From the NCBI RefSeq assembly GCF_000234665.1, contig NC_018330.1, positions 248,001 to 312,000 on the forward strand: 64,000 bases of DNA, given 5' to 3'. The position numbers and the translations under genes were made by a program. Numbering within the stretch: the first letter of the stretch is position 1; each line of letters opens with the position of its first letter. Source of the DNA: Leishmania mexicana MHOM/GT/2001/U1103 (taxonomy: Eukaryota; Euglenozoa; Kinetoplastea; Trypanosomatida; Trypanosomatidae). The notes beneath the pieces are model-generated. The model searched no databases and was not told the DNA's origin. It saw nothing but the letters and a program-made list of their open reading frames with translations. Positions 8,847 through 19,400 of the stretch are shown here, in pieces.

Positions 8847-10538
8847 GGCTCACGCGCGCAGACACACCCATCCACCCACACACACAAAGATCACAGGCTG
8901 GCACACGTTATCGTGCACCCGTGGCAACAGCAGGAAAGGTAGGTACTGTGAAAGGGAGCAGGGAGACCGTGAAGGATACAGTCCCAGAATGCCCCACCTC
9001 CCCCTCCGCCTTCACTCTGTGTCTTTCCTCTCTCTATGAGGGGAAGGGGTAGGGCGGAGACGGGAAAGTGCGTGGTTTACGAGCCCAAGACAGATGAATC
9101 TGTGTCCGTCAGAGGGAGGGAGAGGGGGAAGGGGCGAACAATACAACAACGCGGCTGGTGAAGGCAAACGACATCAACGGAGTTTTCCGTTTCGCTTTCC
9201 CTTCGTCGGCTTCAGTGTCTGTGATGAGGAAGACGAAAAGTCGCGCGGGTGTGTGTGCGTCGGCGTGAGAAAGCCTAACGAGTCATGTACAACAACGCCG
9301 CGCGCCCCTCAACCGGATCTCCTCCGCAGCTGGGCGTAGACACCCACAGGCGCAACGGCAGCCAGAGGGAATCACGGCTTTGTGCTCCGCTCTCCTGTCC
9401 TTTGTGCTTGCCCAAGAGACCTCTCTCTCCAAGTGTCTTGCCTGGTGTATGTGTGTGTGGGGGGAGGGAGGGAGGAGACACCGAAGGGGAGGAGCAAGTG
9501 GGTAGTCAACTACTCTTGCGGGGACGACTGTGTGGAGGGGGAGGGGAAGATGAAGGTGAGGGTGAAGGTGTGTAGGAGAGGGAGTATGGGAAGCATAGAG
9601 GGTAAGCGGGGCGGCATACGCCACATGCGACAGCGAGGGAAAGGGGGGAGAGGTGCGGCAAGGGAGCAAAGGGAAGAAGATGGCGCACCAGAAGAGGCAC
9701 ACACACACACTCCTGGATCTGCGAGAGAGAAGAGGTGTACCGTATGCGGTGGAACATGCGAGACTGCGCCGTGGTGCCATCGCCTCTCAGAGCACCGTAC
9801 AACATACTCAAGCACACATACACATGCGTGTGCCGTTTCTTCGTGAGGAAGAGGGAAGGGGTTGGCGGCTCTCGCTCGGCTCACCTTCCCTCCCCCACCC
9901 CGCCTCTGAGCCTTCGATGGCTGCGCGTGTATGATGCCCCCGACGCAACTACTCGCGCCAGTTAAGAGGTGCAAAGCTCAATAAGCATGTGAACACGCAT
10001 CCACGTATTCCGCTGCGAGCCGCGCCACGTTGGTCTTGGCACCCGTCCATGGAACCGCGAGCATGTGTGCCATCAGCCGAGGCTCTCGTCCGTCTTGTTC
10101 CTCTTCGCCCATGAGACAACCAACTACACGCACAACGTGATATGCAGCCGACGAGTGGCACACATACACACGTGGGTGAACAAACCACGTACACGCACAC
10201 TCCACAAGGCAAGCGGTAGCTACGCGCAGAGGATTTGGGGGCAGCACCGATAACCTTCGCCGCAGGTGCTCGATGGGGAAGCCGTGGGAGAGGAGAGGGG
10301 AGGGGGGCGACAACATGGAGGTCTACCATTGCACACCTTGCAGCGCTCCTGCCGCCCAGGGTGAGGCGCGCGCTGGAGCTCCACGTGTGCCGGAGTCAGG
10401 GACCGACTCTCCAGAGAGGTGACCTTTTTTTTTCCGCCTCGGGCATGGCCCTCGCCGTCATTGGCCATTTTCTCGGTCAAACACATACACACGCTTAGGT
10501 ACGCAGGGAGACACAGAGGGATAGGGGGAGGGGGGCAC
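8847..10538. other. Intergenic spacer, UTR sequence, no gene seen
   Basis: This 1.7 kb stretch lies between the DNAJC11-like and PIF1-like genes, so it is the 3'UTR of the first and 5'UTR of the second. It has GA-rich tracts near 9105-9140, 9460-9600 and 9625-9680. The frames in it are low-complexity and lack similarity to anything recognised. No tRNA-like box pair was noticed. Confidence 0.65.
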
Positions 10539-13058
10539 TCAAGACTTGATGAGGTGCTCTCGCTGCGGCAGCTCGACTTCCTCGTCATCCTTGAACACCG
10601 CCATGTGCTTGCGCTTGCGAAACCAGTACACAATCTTCAGACTCTGGAGCTCTGGCGTGTACGGATCAGGGTTGCAGAAACCGACCAGTGAGCTCTTCGT
10701 GCCTGCGGGAAGCGTCAGCGCCGAGTCACGCACCAGGTTCTGTATCGCGATAGTGACGTCGATGGACAGCGGGATGGCGTCACTGCGGATTGAGCTGTGC
10801 CGCGCCTCCATGTCAGCCTCGGCCTCCGACGAAGCCTTAGCGGTGCCGCAGCACCGCATCCACCCTTGGACGAGACGCTGCACTACATGAGCCATAATCT
10901 GCGACGGCCACCACCCGGACGGCGAGCGATTCACCGCCGGTGGCATGATCTCGGCGAACTGAGGCTCAATCACACCGTAGCGAGCGTTGATAATAACAAG
11001 GCCACCCTTCCGCTCTTCCTTCGCGCGGCTCATCAACACCAGGCTCTCGAGGGCAAGCTGTTCCATACGAGCCCTCTCTCGCGCCACGTCCATCTCCGTA
11101 ATGTGCAGCTTACGCTGCTCGGTGTAGTACCGGATCGCCTTGGCGCGGGCGTAGGGTCGGTAGAGCATTGATCCAACGCGGTACAGCGTCAGTGGCGCGG
11201 ACAGCCACATGAGCGCGTGGCTCACCTTGGGTGAGATAAAGACAATGATGGGGACGGAGATGCGGTGGCGGCCGCGGGCGTACAGGATGGACACCTGATT
11301 CACAACGGCGAACTGCGCACTTCGCACGATGAAGAACGGTGGTGCGATGGGACTGACAGCATAGGGCACGACTGCCGTGAAGGCCAGGCCGTACCGCTGC
11401 GTCTTTGAAGGCAAGTACCAGGCCTCAATGCCAAAGGTCGACTGCCCAGCGAGCGGTGAGCAGTTCACGGAGTACTGCATCTGGCCGTACACAGGCGGGT
11501 GCTTGGGGTCCTTTGTGTCCACGCCCAGCACGACCTTCTTGCCGGTGAAGGCGGTGACGTACATGTTGTGGAACGCCATGTAGGTGCTGAGGCCCTGCTG
11601 CACATCCTCCGTGAAGTCGTTGAAGCTGGAGCGGAAGTAGCCGTGCTCGGTGAGCGACATGGCCAACACATTCTCCAGCTCCGCCGTCGCCGACATCTTG
11701 CGCGTTAGGGTGAGCTCCAGCTTCTGCAGTAGCGCCGAGTTCGTCAATAGAGTGAGCTTCGTCTTGAGCGTCCACAGCGGGTTCAGGGCACGCGCCTGCA
11801 TGACGCACCACTTCAGCCCATGCACGGCCATGCGCAGCGACGTTTCATACGTACGCACATCGTCGGGGCGGTACTCCGCCGCGGTAGTGAGGCTTGTAGT
11901 TGTCTTCTGCATCCGTGAGGTGCTGTCCGTGCGGAAGGTGACGGAGAGCCGCGGCGCGATGAGATGCTGGAAGGAGCTTCGGAACGTCATGGACTTGGGC
12001 ACGACGGCAAACATGAGCGCTTGCGACACGGGCATGCGGCGCAGTCGCGGCGCCGCTCGAGGCACGGCACCACCGCTGCCGCCGGAGAGAGACGGTGCAG
12101 GCGCCTCCCCAGCGACCAGCCCACGCATGCGCTGTCGGAGTTGCTGCTGCACCTCCTGGTTCGGAATTAGCACAATTTGACGCTGGCCATTGATGATGAC
12201 TTCCTTGGCCGTGAGTTGTGCCTGCACCGCGGCAGCCGAGGCAGGGGGAGCGCATTCCTCAGCCTCGCTGGCCGCAGTGGAATTCGCCGGCGGTGTCGCG
12301 CTCTGCAGTGGTGCTGCTGCAGGAGCGGGTGATGATGGAGCTGCTGTGGCGGCGTCGCCAGCAGGGAAGGAAGTGGTGGCAGACGCGGTCATGGGTCGCG
12401 TCGCCGTCCGCTGCTCGTGGAGCGATGATGGGGCGGGCTGAGGCTGCTCAGACGGTGGCTTTTCATCTTCGGAGCCGTCTCTGCCTCCGTAGTTGCTTGA
12501 CTCAGCGTCGTCGCCGTCCTCGATGGGGCTGCTGCTGCTGCTGTCATTGCTCTCGCTTGGCCCTGAGAAGCTGAACAAGTGGGCGGTGGAGAAGCTCACC
12601 GTTGTCTGCGAGGTAGCCGAGAGCATCTGTGCGGTGCGCAGCAGCTGCGCTTCTCTGTCGAGGGACAAGACGTAGTTCAAGATGTCCTCGCGCCGGTAAA
12701 GCCCGGCTGGGACGAGGGCCAACCGCTGGATCCCCGTGTCGCCGCCTGCGTCATACGCAGCGCGCTGCCGCTCGTCGGACAGCACTACGTAGGCGTCCTG
12801 CAGCTCTTGGAAGCGCTCGTTCATCAAGTTCTGCACCGTGTCGTCTTGACTCGAGTGCTTGTCCGTATGATAGCGCTGACTGAGGAACAGAAACGCACGG
12901 CGTATATCCTGCTGCGTTGCCTTTGGAGAAACGCCGAGGCGGGCGTAGTATCCGGACGGGTCTGCTGCCGGAGCACGGACGCTGTCCAAGCCGCTGCCGT
13001 CGGTCCCATCATCGTCGCGCAGCAGCTTGGCCGCGCGAATTGTGTCCTCGTCGTCCAT
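10539..13058 (-). CDS. DNAJC11-like mitochondrial J-domain protein
   Basis: This codes for 839 residues from an ATG at 13058, the first ATG after a pyrimidine tract and AG at 13093/13079. A J domain lies at about 37-103 (GYYARLGVSPKATQQDIRRAF), but its invariant HPD is HTD (residues 64-66, YHTDKHSS). A Ser/Ala/Pro-rich disordered region follows (about 150-300). The C-terminal half matches DNAJC11: a beta-rich region with FAVVPKSMTFRSSF and YGQMQYSVNCSP, a hydrophobic segment HALMWLSAPLTLYRVGSMLY, a charged helix, then the DUF3395-type end with GGLVIINARYGV, IPLSIDVTIAIQNLV and KIVYWFRKRKHMAVF. In animals DNAJC11 belongs to the mitochondrial inter-membrane bridging (MIB/MICOS) assembly. A role in mitochondrial membrane organisation is inferred here. 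With HTD, stimulation of Hsp70 ATPase may be lost. Confidence 0.85.
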   Translation of the reverse strand: MDDEDTIRAAKLLRDDDGTDGSGLDSVRAPAADPSGYYARLGVSPKATQQDIRRAFLFLSQRYHTDKHSSQDDTVQNLMNERFQELQDAYVVLSDERQRAAYDAGGDTGIQRLALVPAGLYRREDILNYVLSLDREAQLLRTAQMLSATSQTTVSFSTAHLFSFSGPSESNDSSSSSPIEDGDDAESSNYGGRDGSEDEKPPSEQPQPAPSSLHEQRTATRPMTASATTSFPAGDAATAAPSSPAPAAAPLQSATPPANSTAASEAEECAPPASAAAVQAQLTAKEVIINGQRQIVLIPNQEVQQQLRQRMRGLVAGEAPAPSLSGGSGGAVPRAAPRLRRMPVSQALMFAVVPKSMTFRSSFQHLIAPRLSVTFRTDSTSRMQKTTTSLTTAAEYRPDDVRTYETSLRMAVHGLKWCVMQARALNPLWTLKTKLTLLTNSALLQKLELTLTRKMSATAELENVLAMSLTEHGYFRSSFNDFTEDVQQGLSTYMAFHNMYVTAFTGKKVVLGVDTKDPKHPPVYGQMQYSVNCSPLAGQSTFGIEAWYLPSKTQRYGLAFTAVVPYAVSPIAPPFFIVRSAQFAVVNQVSILYARGRHRISVPIIVFISPKVSHALMWLSAPLTLYRVGSMLYRPYARAKAIRYYTEQRKLHITEMDVARERARMEQLALESLVLMSRAKEERKGGLVIINARYGVIEPQFAEIMPPAVNRSPSGWWPSQIMAHVVQRLVQGWMRCCGTAKASSEAEADMEARHSSIRSDAIPLSIDVTIAIQNLVRDSALTLPAGTKSSLVGFCNPDPYTPELQSLKIVYWFRKRKHMAVFKDDEEVELPQREHLIKS

Positions 13059-13783
13059 GTGTGTATGTCGTCCCCTCCTACAGTAACGGTGCTTCAAGAG
13101 GGAGAAAGAAGGCCGCGAGGATGGGGCGATGTGACGGCGGCGTAGCGAGTCACACACAACGAGCCACAGCGTGTGTAGCGGAGAGGGAGAAGGAGAGGGA
13201 GAGAGTGAGCAGGAGAAAGAGAGACGACATGGGAGAGAGGGGCAGCGAGCAAGGGAGTCGGGGAAGGGAAGAGGGTGTGGGGTGGCTCGGTGCTGCTTTA
13301 GCAGGCATCTAACCGCGACTGCCTCTGCCCCGTGCCTCCCCCCCTCTCTCCTTCTCTCCCTTCCACGCGCACCCGGATGGCACGGCCCAGCCTGTTCTCC
13401 CTTTGCGTTGTGGATGGCGCATGCATGCATGTCTAAATCCGCAGCACCGAGTAGTGTAGGTGAAGCTCGCGCGAAGGGGTGGCTGAAGTAGAAGAAAAAA
13501 CGAAGGAAGGGCCGGCATGAGCAGCAGCAGCTGCAGTAGCAGTAAGGGCAACACCGAGCCGTAGTGTGCTGCCTTGCGGTCTCTAAATCTGGGCGCAACG
13601 CCCTTGTCGGGCACACACGTCTGCCCCAGCACGCCCGGTGAAAGAGGAAGATGAAGTGGAAGGCGGGCGTATTCTGTCCTCACTGAACAGAGAAAGCAGA
13701 GACACACGCCCACACACACATGGGGGAGAGAGGGTGGTGAACACGCCACTGTCGGTCGCCGACACCTCTCCTCTCCCTGCCCC
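13059..13783. other. Intergenic spacer with splice signals, no gene seen
   Basis: Same-strand spacer between the PH-like gene and the DNAJC11-like gene. It contains the predicted acceptor of the latter (13078-13112) and a dense GA tract at about 13175-13280. The frame of the DNAJC11-like gene runs open through much of it, but the sequence there is low-complexity and is 5'UTR by the splice evidence. Confidence 0.65.
13078..13112 (-). promoter_or_regulatory. Predicted spliced-leader acceptor of the DNAJC11-like gene
   Basis: The minus strand shows a pyrimidine tract (TTCTTTCTCCCTCTTG) followed by AG dinucleotides at 13093-13092 and 13079-13078. Either leaves the ATG at 13058 as the first start codon of the mRNA, excluding the 186-codon upstream extension of the open frame. 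Confidence 0.55.
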
Positions 13784-15619
13784 TCAGTCACTGGAGGAGA
13801 CGGCACCGTGCGCATACGCTTCGTTGTAGCCAGTGGGGCCTGACGTATTATCCGCCATGGCGGCCAGCGGACTGTAGCGGGATGCCCACCGGCTCGCCGC
13901 ACCCGACCCAGCCGCGTTGACGCTGCTCGACGGTCGTCCCCAGACGCCGGGCACGCCATACGTCAAGTTCGGCGCCGTCAGATGCTGCAGCACATGGTAC
14001 CAAACGTCGAACTTCTTTCGAATCTCCGTCGCGAGGCTGACGCAGCGGCCTGGTGTGATGATGTTCATGCGGTAGAAGAAGCGCGCCGGCGTCTCCAGCT
14101 GCAGGCACTCCGGCGTTACGCTCGTGACGGTGGAAAGCTTCACCTCGGAACTGAGGGCAGCGCTCTTTTTTGAAGAAAAGGACCACATGAGAGTGCCGCA
14201 CTGCAGATTCAGCCAGACGTAGCGCTGGTGTACGTGGTTGATGCGCGTCCACTTGTAGAACCAGTCACCAAGCTGCAGTTTCTCGAGGGTCGCGCTCATC
14301 AGCACTTCCATTTCGGCCCGCTCCTCGGCCGTTGACGGGTGCGCCGCGTCGAGAAGACGCTGCATCATGTAATCCCCTTGGCTTGCGCGGCTGACCTCGA
14401 GGCCGTAGACCCGCGTGGCCATCGCCTGCGGGTAGACATGGAATCCAGGCGGCGGGAGGTACTGCGGGTTCCCCGCGAACTCTGCAAAGTCCTGGCGGCG
14501 AAAGGGGTTTCGCTGGGTGTACGCCGTCTGCGCAACGTACCCTTGCCCCCGGATCTCGCGCTGGCGGCGCAGCTCCTTTTGGGCCACAAGCTGCGTGTTA
14601 GCCGTGTTGGGTGCCGGTGCGGCGACCACACGTCTATCCGCTGTTTCTCTGGCGGGCCCTGCCACATCCGTGGAGGATCCACGTGTCGTCGGTGAGTGGC
14701 CGGTCGGACTCAGCGCTTGCGCCTGCTGCCGCCTGTGAAGCGGCGCAGGAGGAACGTCATTTGCCACGGCGCTACTGCGAGGTGTGCTGCTGCCTGTGCG
14801 TGGTGCGGAGCTCTTGGCCTGGTCAACACGTCCCTTGTGACCCTCCAGGCCACGGATGGGGCTAACGGAGTGAAGTGAGACAGCGGCGGGGTGACTGTTG
14901 CCGATGGTCATCTGGCCTGTCGCCGTGAGCACGGAAGGCGCAGGCGCACGCGACGTCGGCACACGTGGTGGGTGCCCGTCCAGCCTCCGTCGCTCCCCCG
15001 GGGTCGTACTCAGACTAGAGCGCTGATGTGCGCGTCGCGACACCGGTGGCGGGACTGCACTCGCGGAACCCTCGTTCGACCTTGCCGGCGCAGGGTGCAG
15101 CGTCATTGGTGTCGCTGGCGACTGCCCGCCCGGGAAAGTGGAGTTACTGTGTCGGTACTCGTTTTGCCGACTCTCGCGGGCGACCAGCTGCTGTTGTAAG
15201 GGCAACATCACAGACGCGGAGGCACTCACCGACGACGCGGATGCGGGCAGTGACCGCTGTGTCTTGTTCAGCTGTGTTGGCTGGTCATCTTGTGGCAGTG
15301 ACGGGGTATCTGTGCCCCTACTGCCAGAGGAGTTAGCGCAGCGAACCGACTCTATCAAGGGGGACGTCATCGTGGAGGACGTACTCTTGTACGGGCTCTT
15401 TGCCGGGGTCGTCCGCTTCGTCAAGGGAGTCGATCGAGCTGAGAGAAGCAACTGTGGAGCTGGAACAGGTGCGCCGCGGCGCCGCAGCGGCTGTTGCGAC
15501 GGCTGTTGCTCCACCACTTCAGCCTCTCGCGGGCCAGAATCATAGGCATCGAAGGTGTGCGGCCTCGCATAGGAGGGGTACCCGCTGTCGACATATCGGC
15601 GACGGGCAGGGTCAGACAT
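13784..15619 (-). CDS. PH-like-domain protein with long disordered N-terminus
   Basis: This codes for 611 residues from an ATG at 15619. Residues 1 to about 340 are Ser/Pro/Thr/Gln-rich and look disordered, with many SP/TP sites suited to proline-directed kinases. A basic region (QKELRRQREIRGQGYV) follows. Residues about 445-547 read as a pleckstrin-homology-like domain: LGDWFYKWTRINHVHQRYVW with LNLQCGTLMWS (first strands), a middle region EVKLSTVTSVTPE, and a closing strand and helix ending RKKFDVWYHVLQHL. The core resembles the WxxxGxLxWS form found in PH domains of cortical or cytoskeletal proteins (PH_12/Mcp5 type). Lipid or protein binding at a membrane or cytoskeletal structure is inferred. 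No enzyme domain is visible. Confidence 0.7.
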   Translation of the reverse strand: MSDPARRRYVDSGYPSYARPHTFDAYDSGPREAEVVEQQPSQQPLRRRGAPVPAPQLLLSARSTPLTKRTTPAKSPYKSTSSTMTSPLIESVRCANSSGSRGTDTPSLPQDDQPTQLNKTQRSLPASASSVSASASVMLPLQQQLVARESRQNEYRHSNSTFPGGQSPATPMTLHPAPARSNEGSASAVPPPVSRRAHQRSSLSTTPGERRRLDGHPPRVPTSRAPAPSVLTATGQMTIGNSHPAAVSLHSVSPIRGLEGHKGRVDQAKSSAPRTGSSTPRSSAVANDVPPAPLHRRQQAQALSPTGHSPTTRGSSTDVAGPARETADRRVVAAPAPNTANTQLVAQKELRRQREIRGQGYVAQTAYTQRNPFRRQDFAEFAGNPQYLPPPGFHVYPQAMATRVYGLEVSRASQGDYMMQRLLDAAHPSTAEERAEMEVLMSATLEKLQLGDWFYKWTRINHVHQRYVWLNLQCGTLMWSFSSKKSAALSSEVKLSTVTSVTPECLQLETPARFFYRMNIITPGRCVSLATEIRKKFDVWYHVLQHLTAPNLTYGVPGVWGRPSSSVNAAGSGAASRWASRYSPLAAMADNTSGPTGYNEAYAHGAVSSSD

Positions 15620-16447
15620 CGTGGAACAGGTAAACGAGGGCGCGGCGGCAGTGATGGCTTCTCATGTCGACAGCGGACTCTTTTTCGTTGTGGTGGTGCT
15701 GTGGAGAAGGGGCAGAGGACGTTGTGCATGTGTGACGAGCATGTGGGAAGTGTGGTGAGCGGATGGGGGAGCATGTTTTAAGGACTGCACGGATGCAAGC
15801 AGATTTCCTCGTGCGCGTGGGCGACCAGAGCCTCGAGAGCCCGGGACTGAGAAGGGGGTGGGGGAGGCAGCGGGGACACCGCAAAGATAGGCTGGCAACG
15901 TGCGTCTTTGTTTACCGAGAGAGAGGTGCGCAGCTCACCCCTCTGCACCACTTCCAAAGGGCGATTTGAAGAAGCCCGAGCCGGTGTGCTTGCATGTCCC
16001 TGTGCGCATGGGCGCATGCGAAATCTCGAGGACGCACGCGGGGAATAACGGGGGACAACAGAGGAATCGCAGGAACGCGAGAAGGGAGAACACGGAGACA
16101 CACAGCGCGCACACACACAGAGGGAAGGGGGAGGGGGGAGGGAAGAGCGGAACACGTAGGCGCACGCACAGGTGCGACCGTTGAATCCCTTTCCTGCTTC
16201 CACAACGCAAGAAAGCGGTGTGGGCAAAGACCCGAAAAGGTTGACCCGCCATCCACCACCTCTCTCGGTGCCCGCGCCCCTCCTGAGCAGAAGGTGAGCA
16301 GTCGAAACAATGATCAAGCGAAGAACGCAAAAGCCAAGCAGACAGGGTGCAAGAGCATTACACGGCAACATGCGGGTCTCATGCGGCACTGCAACCTGCA
16401 AGTGTGAGAGAGAATTCGAAACACACGAGGGACAGCCGCGATAAGTA
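15620..16447. other. Intergenic spacer, UTR sequence, no gene seen
   Basis: Same-strand spacer between the large orphan gene and the PH-like gene. It holds CA and GA runs near 16100-16150. Open frames on both strands are short, of mixed low complexity and without recognisable domains. Confidence 0.65.
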
Positions 16448-19400
16448 TCAGCTGCACCACTGTGACGTCGACCGCAGCAAAGGGTGTTCACGCAGAACCC
16501 GATCGCTACGAAGCAACTCGCGTGTCCATTGCTCCCATACCCGCGGTGCTCGCCGCTCATCACCGCATCTGCCGAGGCACAGCACCTCAAACGCGCGCAC
16601 CATTGCGGAGGAGAAGCGAAAATGCCTACGCAGATTGCGCGCATCGCGTCGGTTGCGCTTGGCAGTGGCCACGTGCTCTGGGTGCGTTGTCGGTGACGCA
16701 GCACTGCAGGATGCAGACGATGAAAATGTACATGCGAGGCGACACATCGCCTCCACCGGCATGGCTGTGAGACAGGCGGCGCAGTGGTCTGCTTGCACGG
16801 CTGGCACGAAAACGCAACAGAGGTACTCCACCAACTCGTGCACGAGTCGCTGCACCTGCTCGATGCAGCGCAAGATAACCCGAAAGGTGACGAGTGCGTC
16901 AAGCTGAGCTGCCACATCCTCCAGCCCTTCTAGACTGTTCGGCATGCTGCCAGCGTTGTGATGGGCAGCAGCGCTGGAGGCCCTCGCCAGAGAGCCCCAG
17001 CACTTCGGCCAAAGAGCGGTGTTCGCAAAGCGTACCACAATCGAGGACGTGCACACCAGCTCGGGAGAGAGCAACAGGGAGGCGAGAAGCGCATAAGACT
17101 CTTCGGCAACTCCCTCCGTCGACATCACAGAGCCGGGTGCATGGCAAACAAGGTGTTTCTCCGATGCCGCGACAAGGCCAAGGCCGCACAGCAGCTGCTC
17201 TAAACGCGACACAGGGTCTGATGATGCGAGCCCAAGCGACTCTGGGTGCTGGCCGAGTGAGCAGTGCACCACCGGCGTCGGTGACGGACGGTGGCGGCTA
17301 CCGAGGAAACTGGTGCCGTCAGCGTAGGGGAAGGTGCGAGAAAGTTGTGCGACGGTAGCTTGTGCCCAACTGCGGCGAAGCTCGCCCCACAAGTGCGCGG
17401 TGAGGCGCGTCGTCCAGCTCCCAGAGTGCTTTGCCTTGAACAAACCCGTCACAATGGCACCAAAAACGCGATGTCCTGCGGTCCTCGGTTCGTCCGCCTC
17501 GACCTTGGAGTTGCTTGTCTCACTGTGCGCCGCCGTCGTGCAGGCGAAAGCGAGCACTTCGGCAGCTAGCTGATTCACCATACACGCAGCGCTCTCCGCC
17601 ACAAATTGCAAAAGTGGCCGGTAGGCGTCGCTGTGCCACACAAATCGTGGCGTAATGTCCAACCCCGACACAGCAGAGCGGTACGCAGATGTAGCGTAGT
17701 TGAAGAGACGTGCACCGGCTGCAGACTTCGCATCCTCCTGCACGGATCCTTCGTGGATCGCCGCCAACGCCCTGCGTCTTTGACGCCGGGGATCACACAG
17801 CGCTCGCCTTGCCAGCTGCTGCTGCGACCGACGAGCTAGCGCGGTACTGCTCTCGCGGTGCCGCTGACCCTCCGTCACTTCGAAAAGAAGCAGACGCAAC
17901 GCGTAGCGGTGGCCCCACGCCACAACGCTCTGACGCATGCTGGGGTCTTCGTCTGAGAAGTCACGACAGCCGCCGACTTCGTCGTCCAACTCCGGCGCGG
18001 CTTTGGGTGGCGCACCAAGAGTGCCCAACTCCATCTCACTCGGCGACGCCGCAGACAATTCCGCCAAGGCACCGTCGCCAGCAGTGCGGGGCCGCGGTGG
18101 CATCAGTGGCCGTATCGCAGACGCGCGACCGCTTCCGTGACGGTCATGAGGTCCAAAGAAACGAGAAGCCTCCATCCCAGTAGCAGCAGCAACTCCATGC
18201 TCCCACAGGAAGAGGATTGTGGCTACGCTAACGCTGCCCCGCCTACTTTCCCTGACCGCCATCCCGTCCACCGTCAGTACCCACCACGGCATACCGGTAG
18301 CGCCGGAGGCCGGCCCTACGAGGCCATCGACAGGCATGCACGAGACAGAGACACCAGAACCACCAGCTGTACAGTGGGCCTGAACAGCGCAGGCGCACCA
18401 ACCGATGTGCACTCCCGCGGATTGGCACCACTCCGCATACCGGCAAACCACCGACAGCTGAAAGGCAGCCAGCTCCTCCGTCACCGGTGTTAGCATCGCG
18501 GCATGCATCATGGAAACAAACGAGTCGCTGACGCGAGGCAGCTCGGGGGTCACACCGTTGCCGTCAAGGATGGCCGCCGTGGTGCCGGCCGGGCCCTCCG
18601 GCCTGCTGCGGTAGAGCACGCGGAGAGCAAGATGCGAGACAATTGAAGGAAGAGAGATGGGGCACCAGCCAAATGCGGGCACGTCACATTTCTGGCGCTG
18701 CACGGAAGGCCAGTGCCGCAGCATTGGACGTTGTTCGCTCAACTGCAAAATGTGACTCATAATGCGATTGCTGGGGCGATCGCGAAGTCGCTTAAACCAT
18801 GACTCACACATGCAGGAGACACGAGCCTCGGATGCGGCGGCCATGAGAGTCAACTGCCCGCGCAGCTTGTCCCCTCGGGGGCTCTCGTACACGCAGGAGC
18901 ACTGCTGGAATAGTTGCGAAGAGGCGCAGCATGTAGATGAGAGCGTGCCGGCTCTCGCGGTTAGTGACGCTCCAGTCGCCGAAGGACCACGAAGCGGATG
19001 CGACACAGCAGAGAAAGCATACCAGCACGCACACAAATCGAGTGGGTCGCGATCGTGCCGAATGTCCGTCGTCGCGGCCCACGCCTCGGTGAGGAGCGAG
19101 CACAACCGGCGATGCATCGACCGGCACGCCTGGTCGCATGGGTCGTCGGCGACACCCCGAAAAGGAAAGTTGGGTACCGCCATCGCCGCCTCGGCGTGTG
19201 CGGCGGTTGCTCTTGTAGCGGGTGATGTGCCACCACTGCTCTCTCTCCCGTCAGCACCCTTCACTGCGGCGCCCGCAGGCAACGCTACAACTGCGGCAGC
19301 CGATTCCAGCTCCTGCAGCCAGGTCGCGTGAAGCTGCAGAGGCCAGTCCACCGTCCATGTGCGCCAGAACTTCAGCAGTGCGCAAAGGAATTCAGCCGAG

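Noticed and set aside
13059..13616. Upstream 186-codon extension of the DNAJC11-like frame
   Set aside because: It is low-complexity, contains the predicted splice tract and acceptor, and would be 5'UTR.
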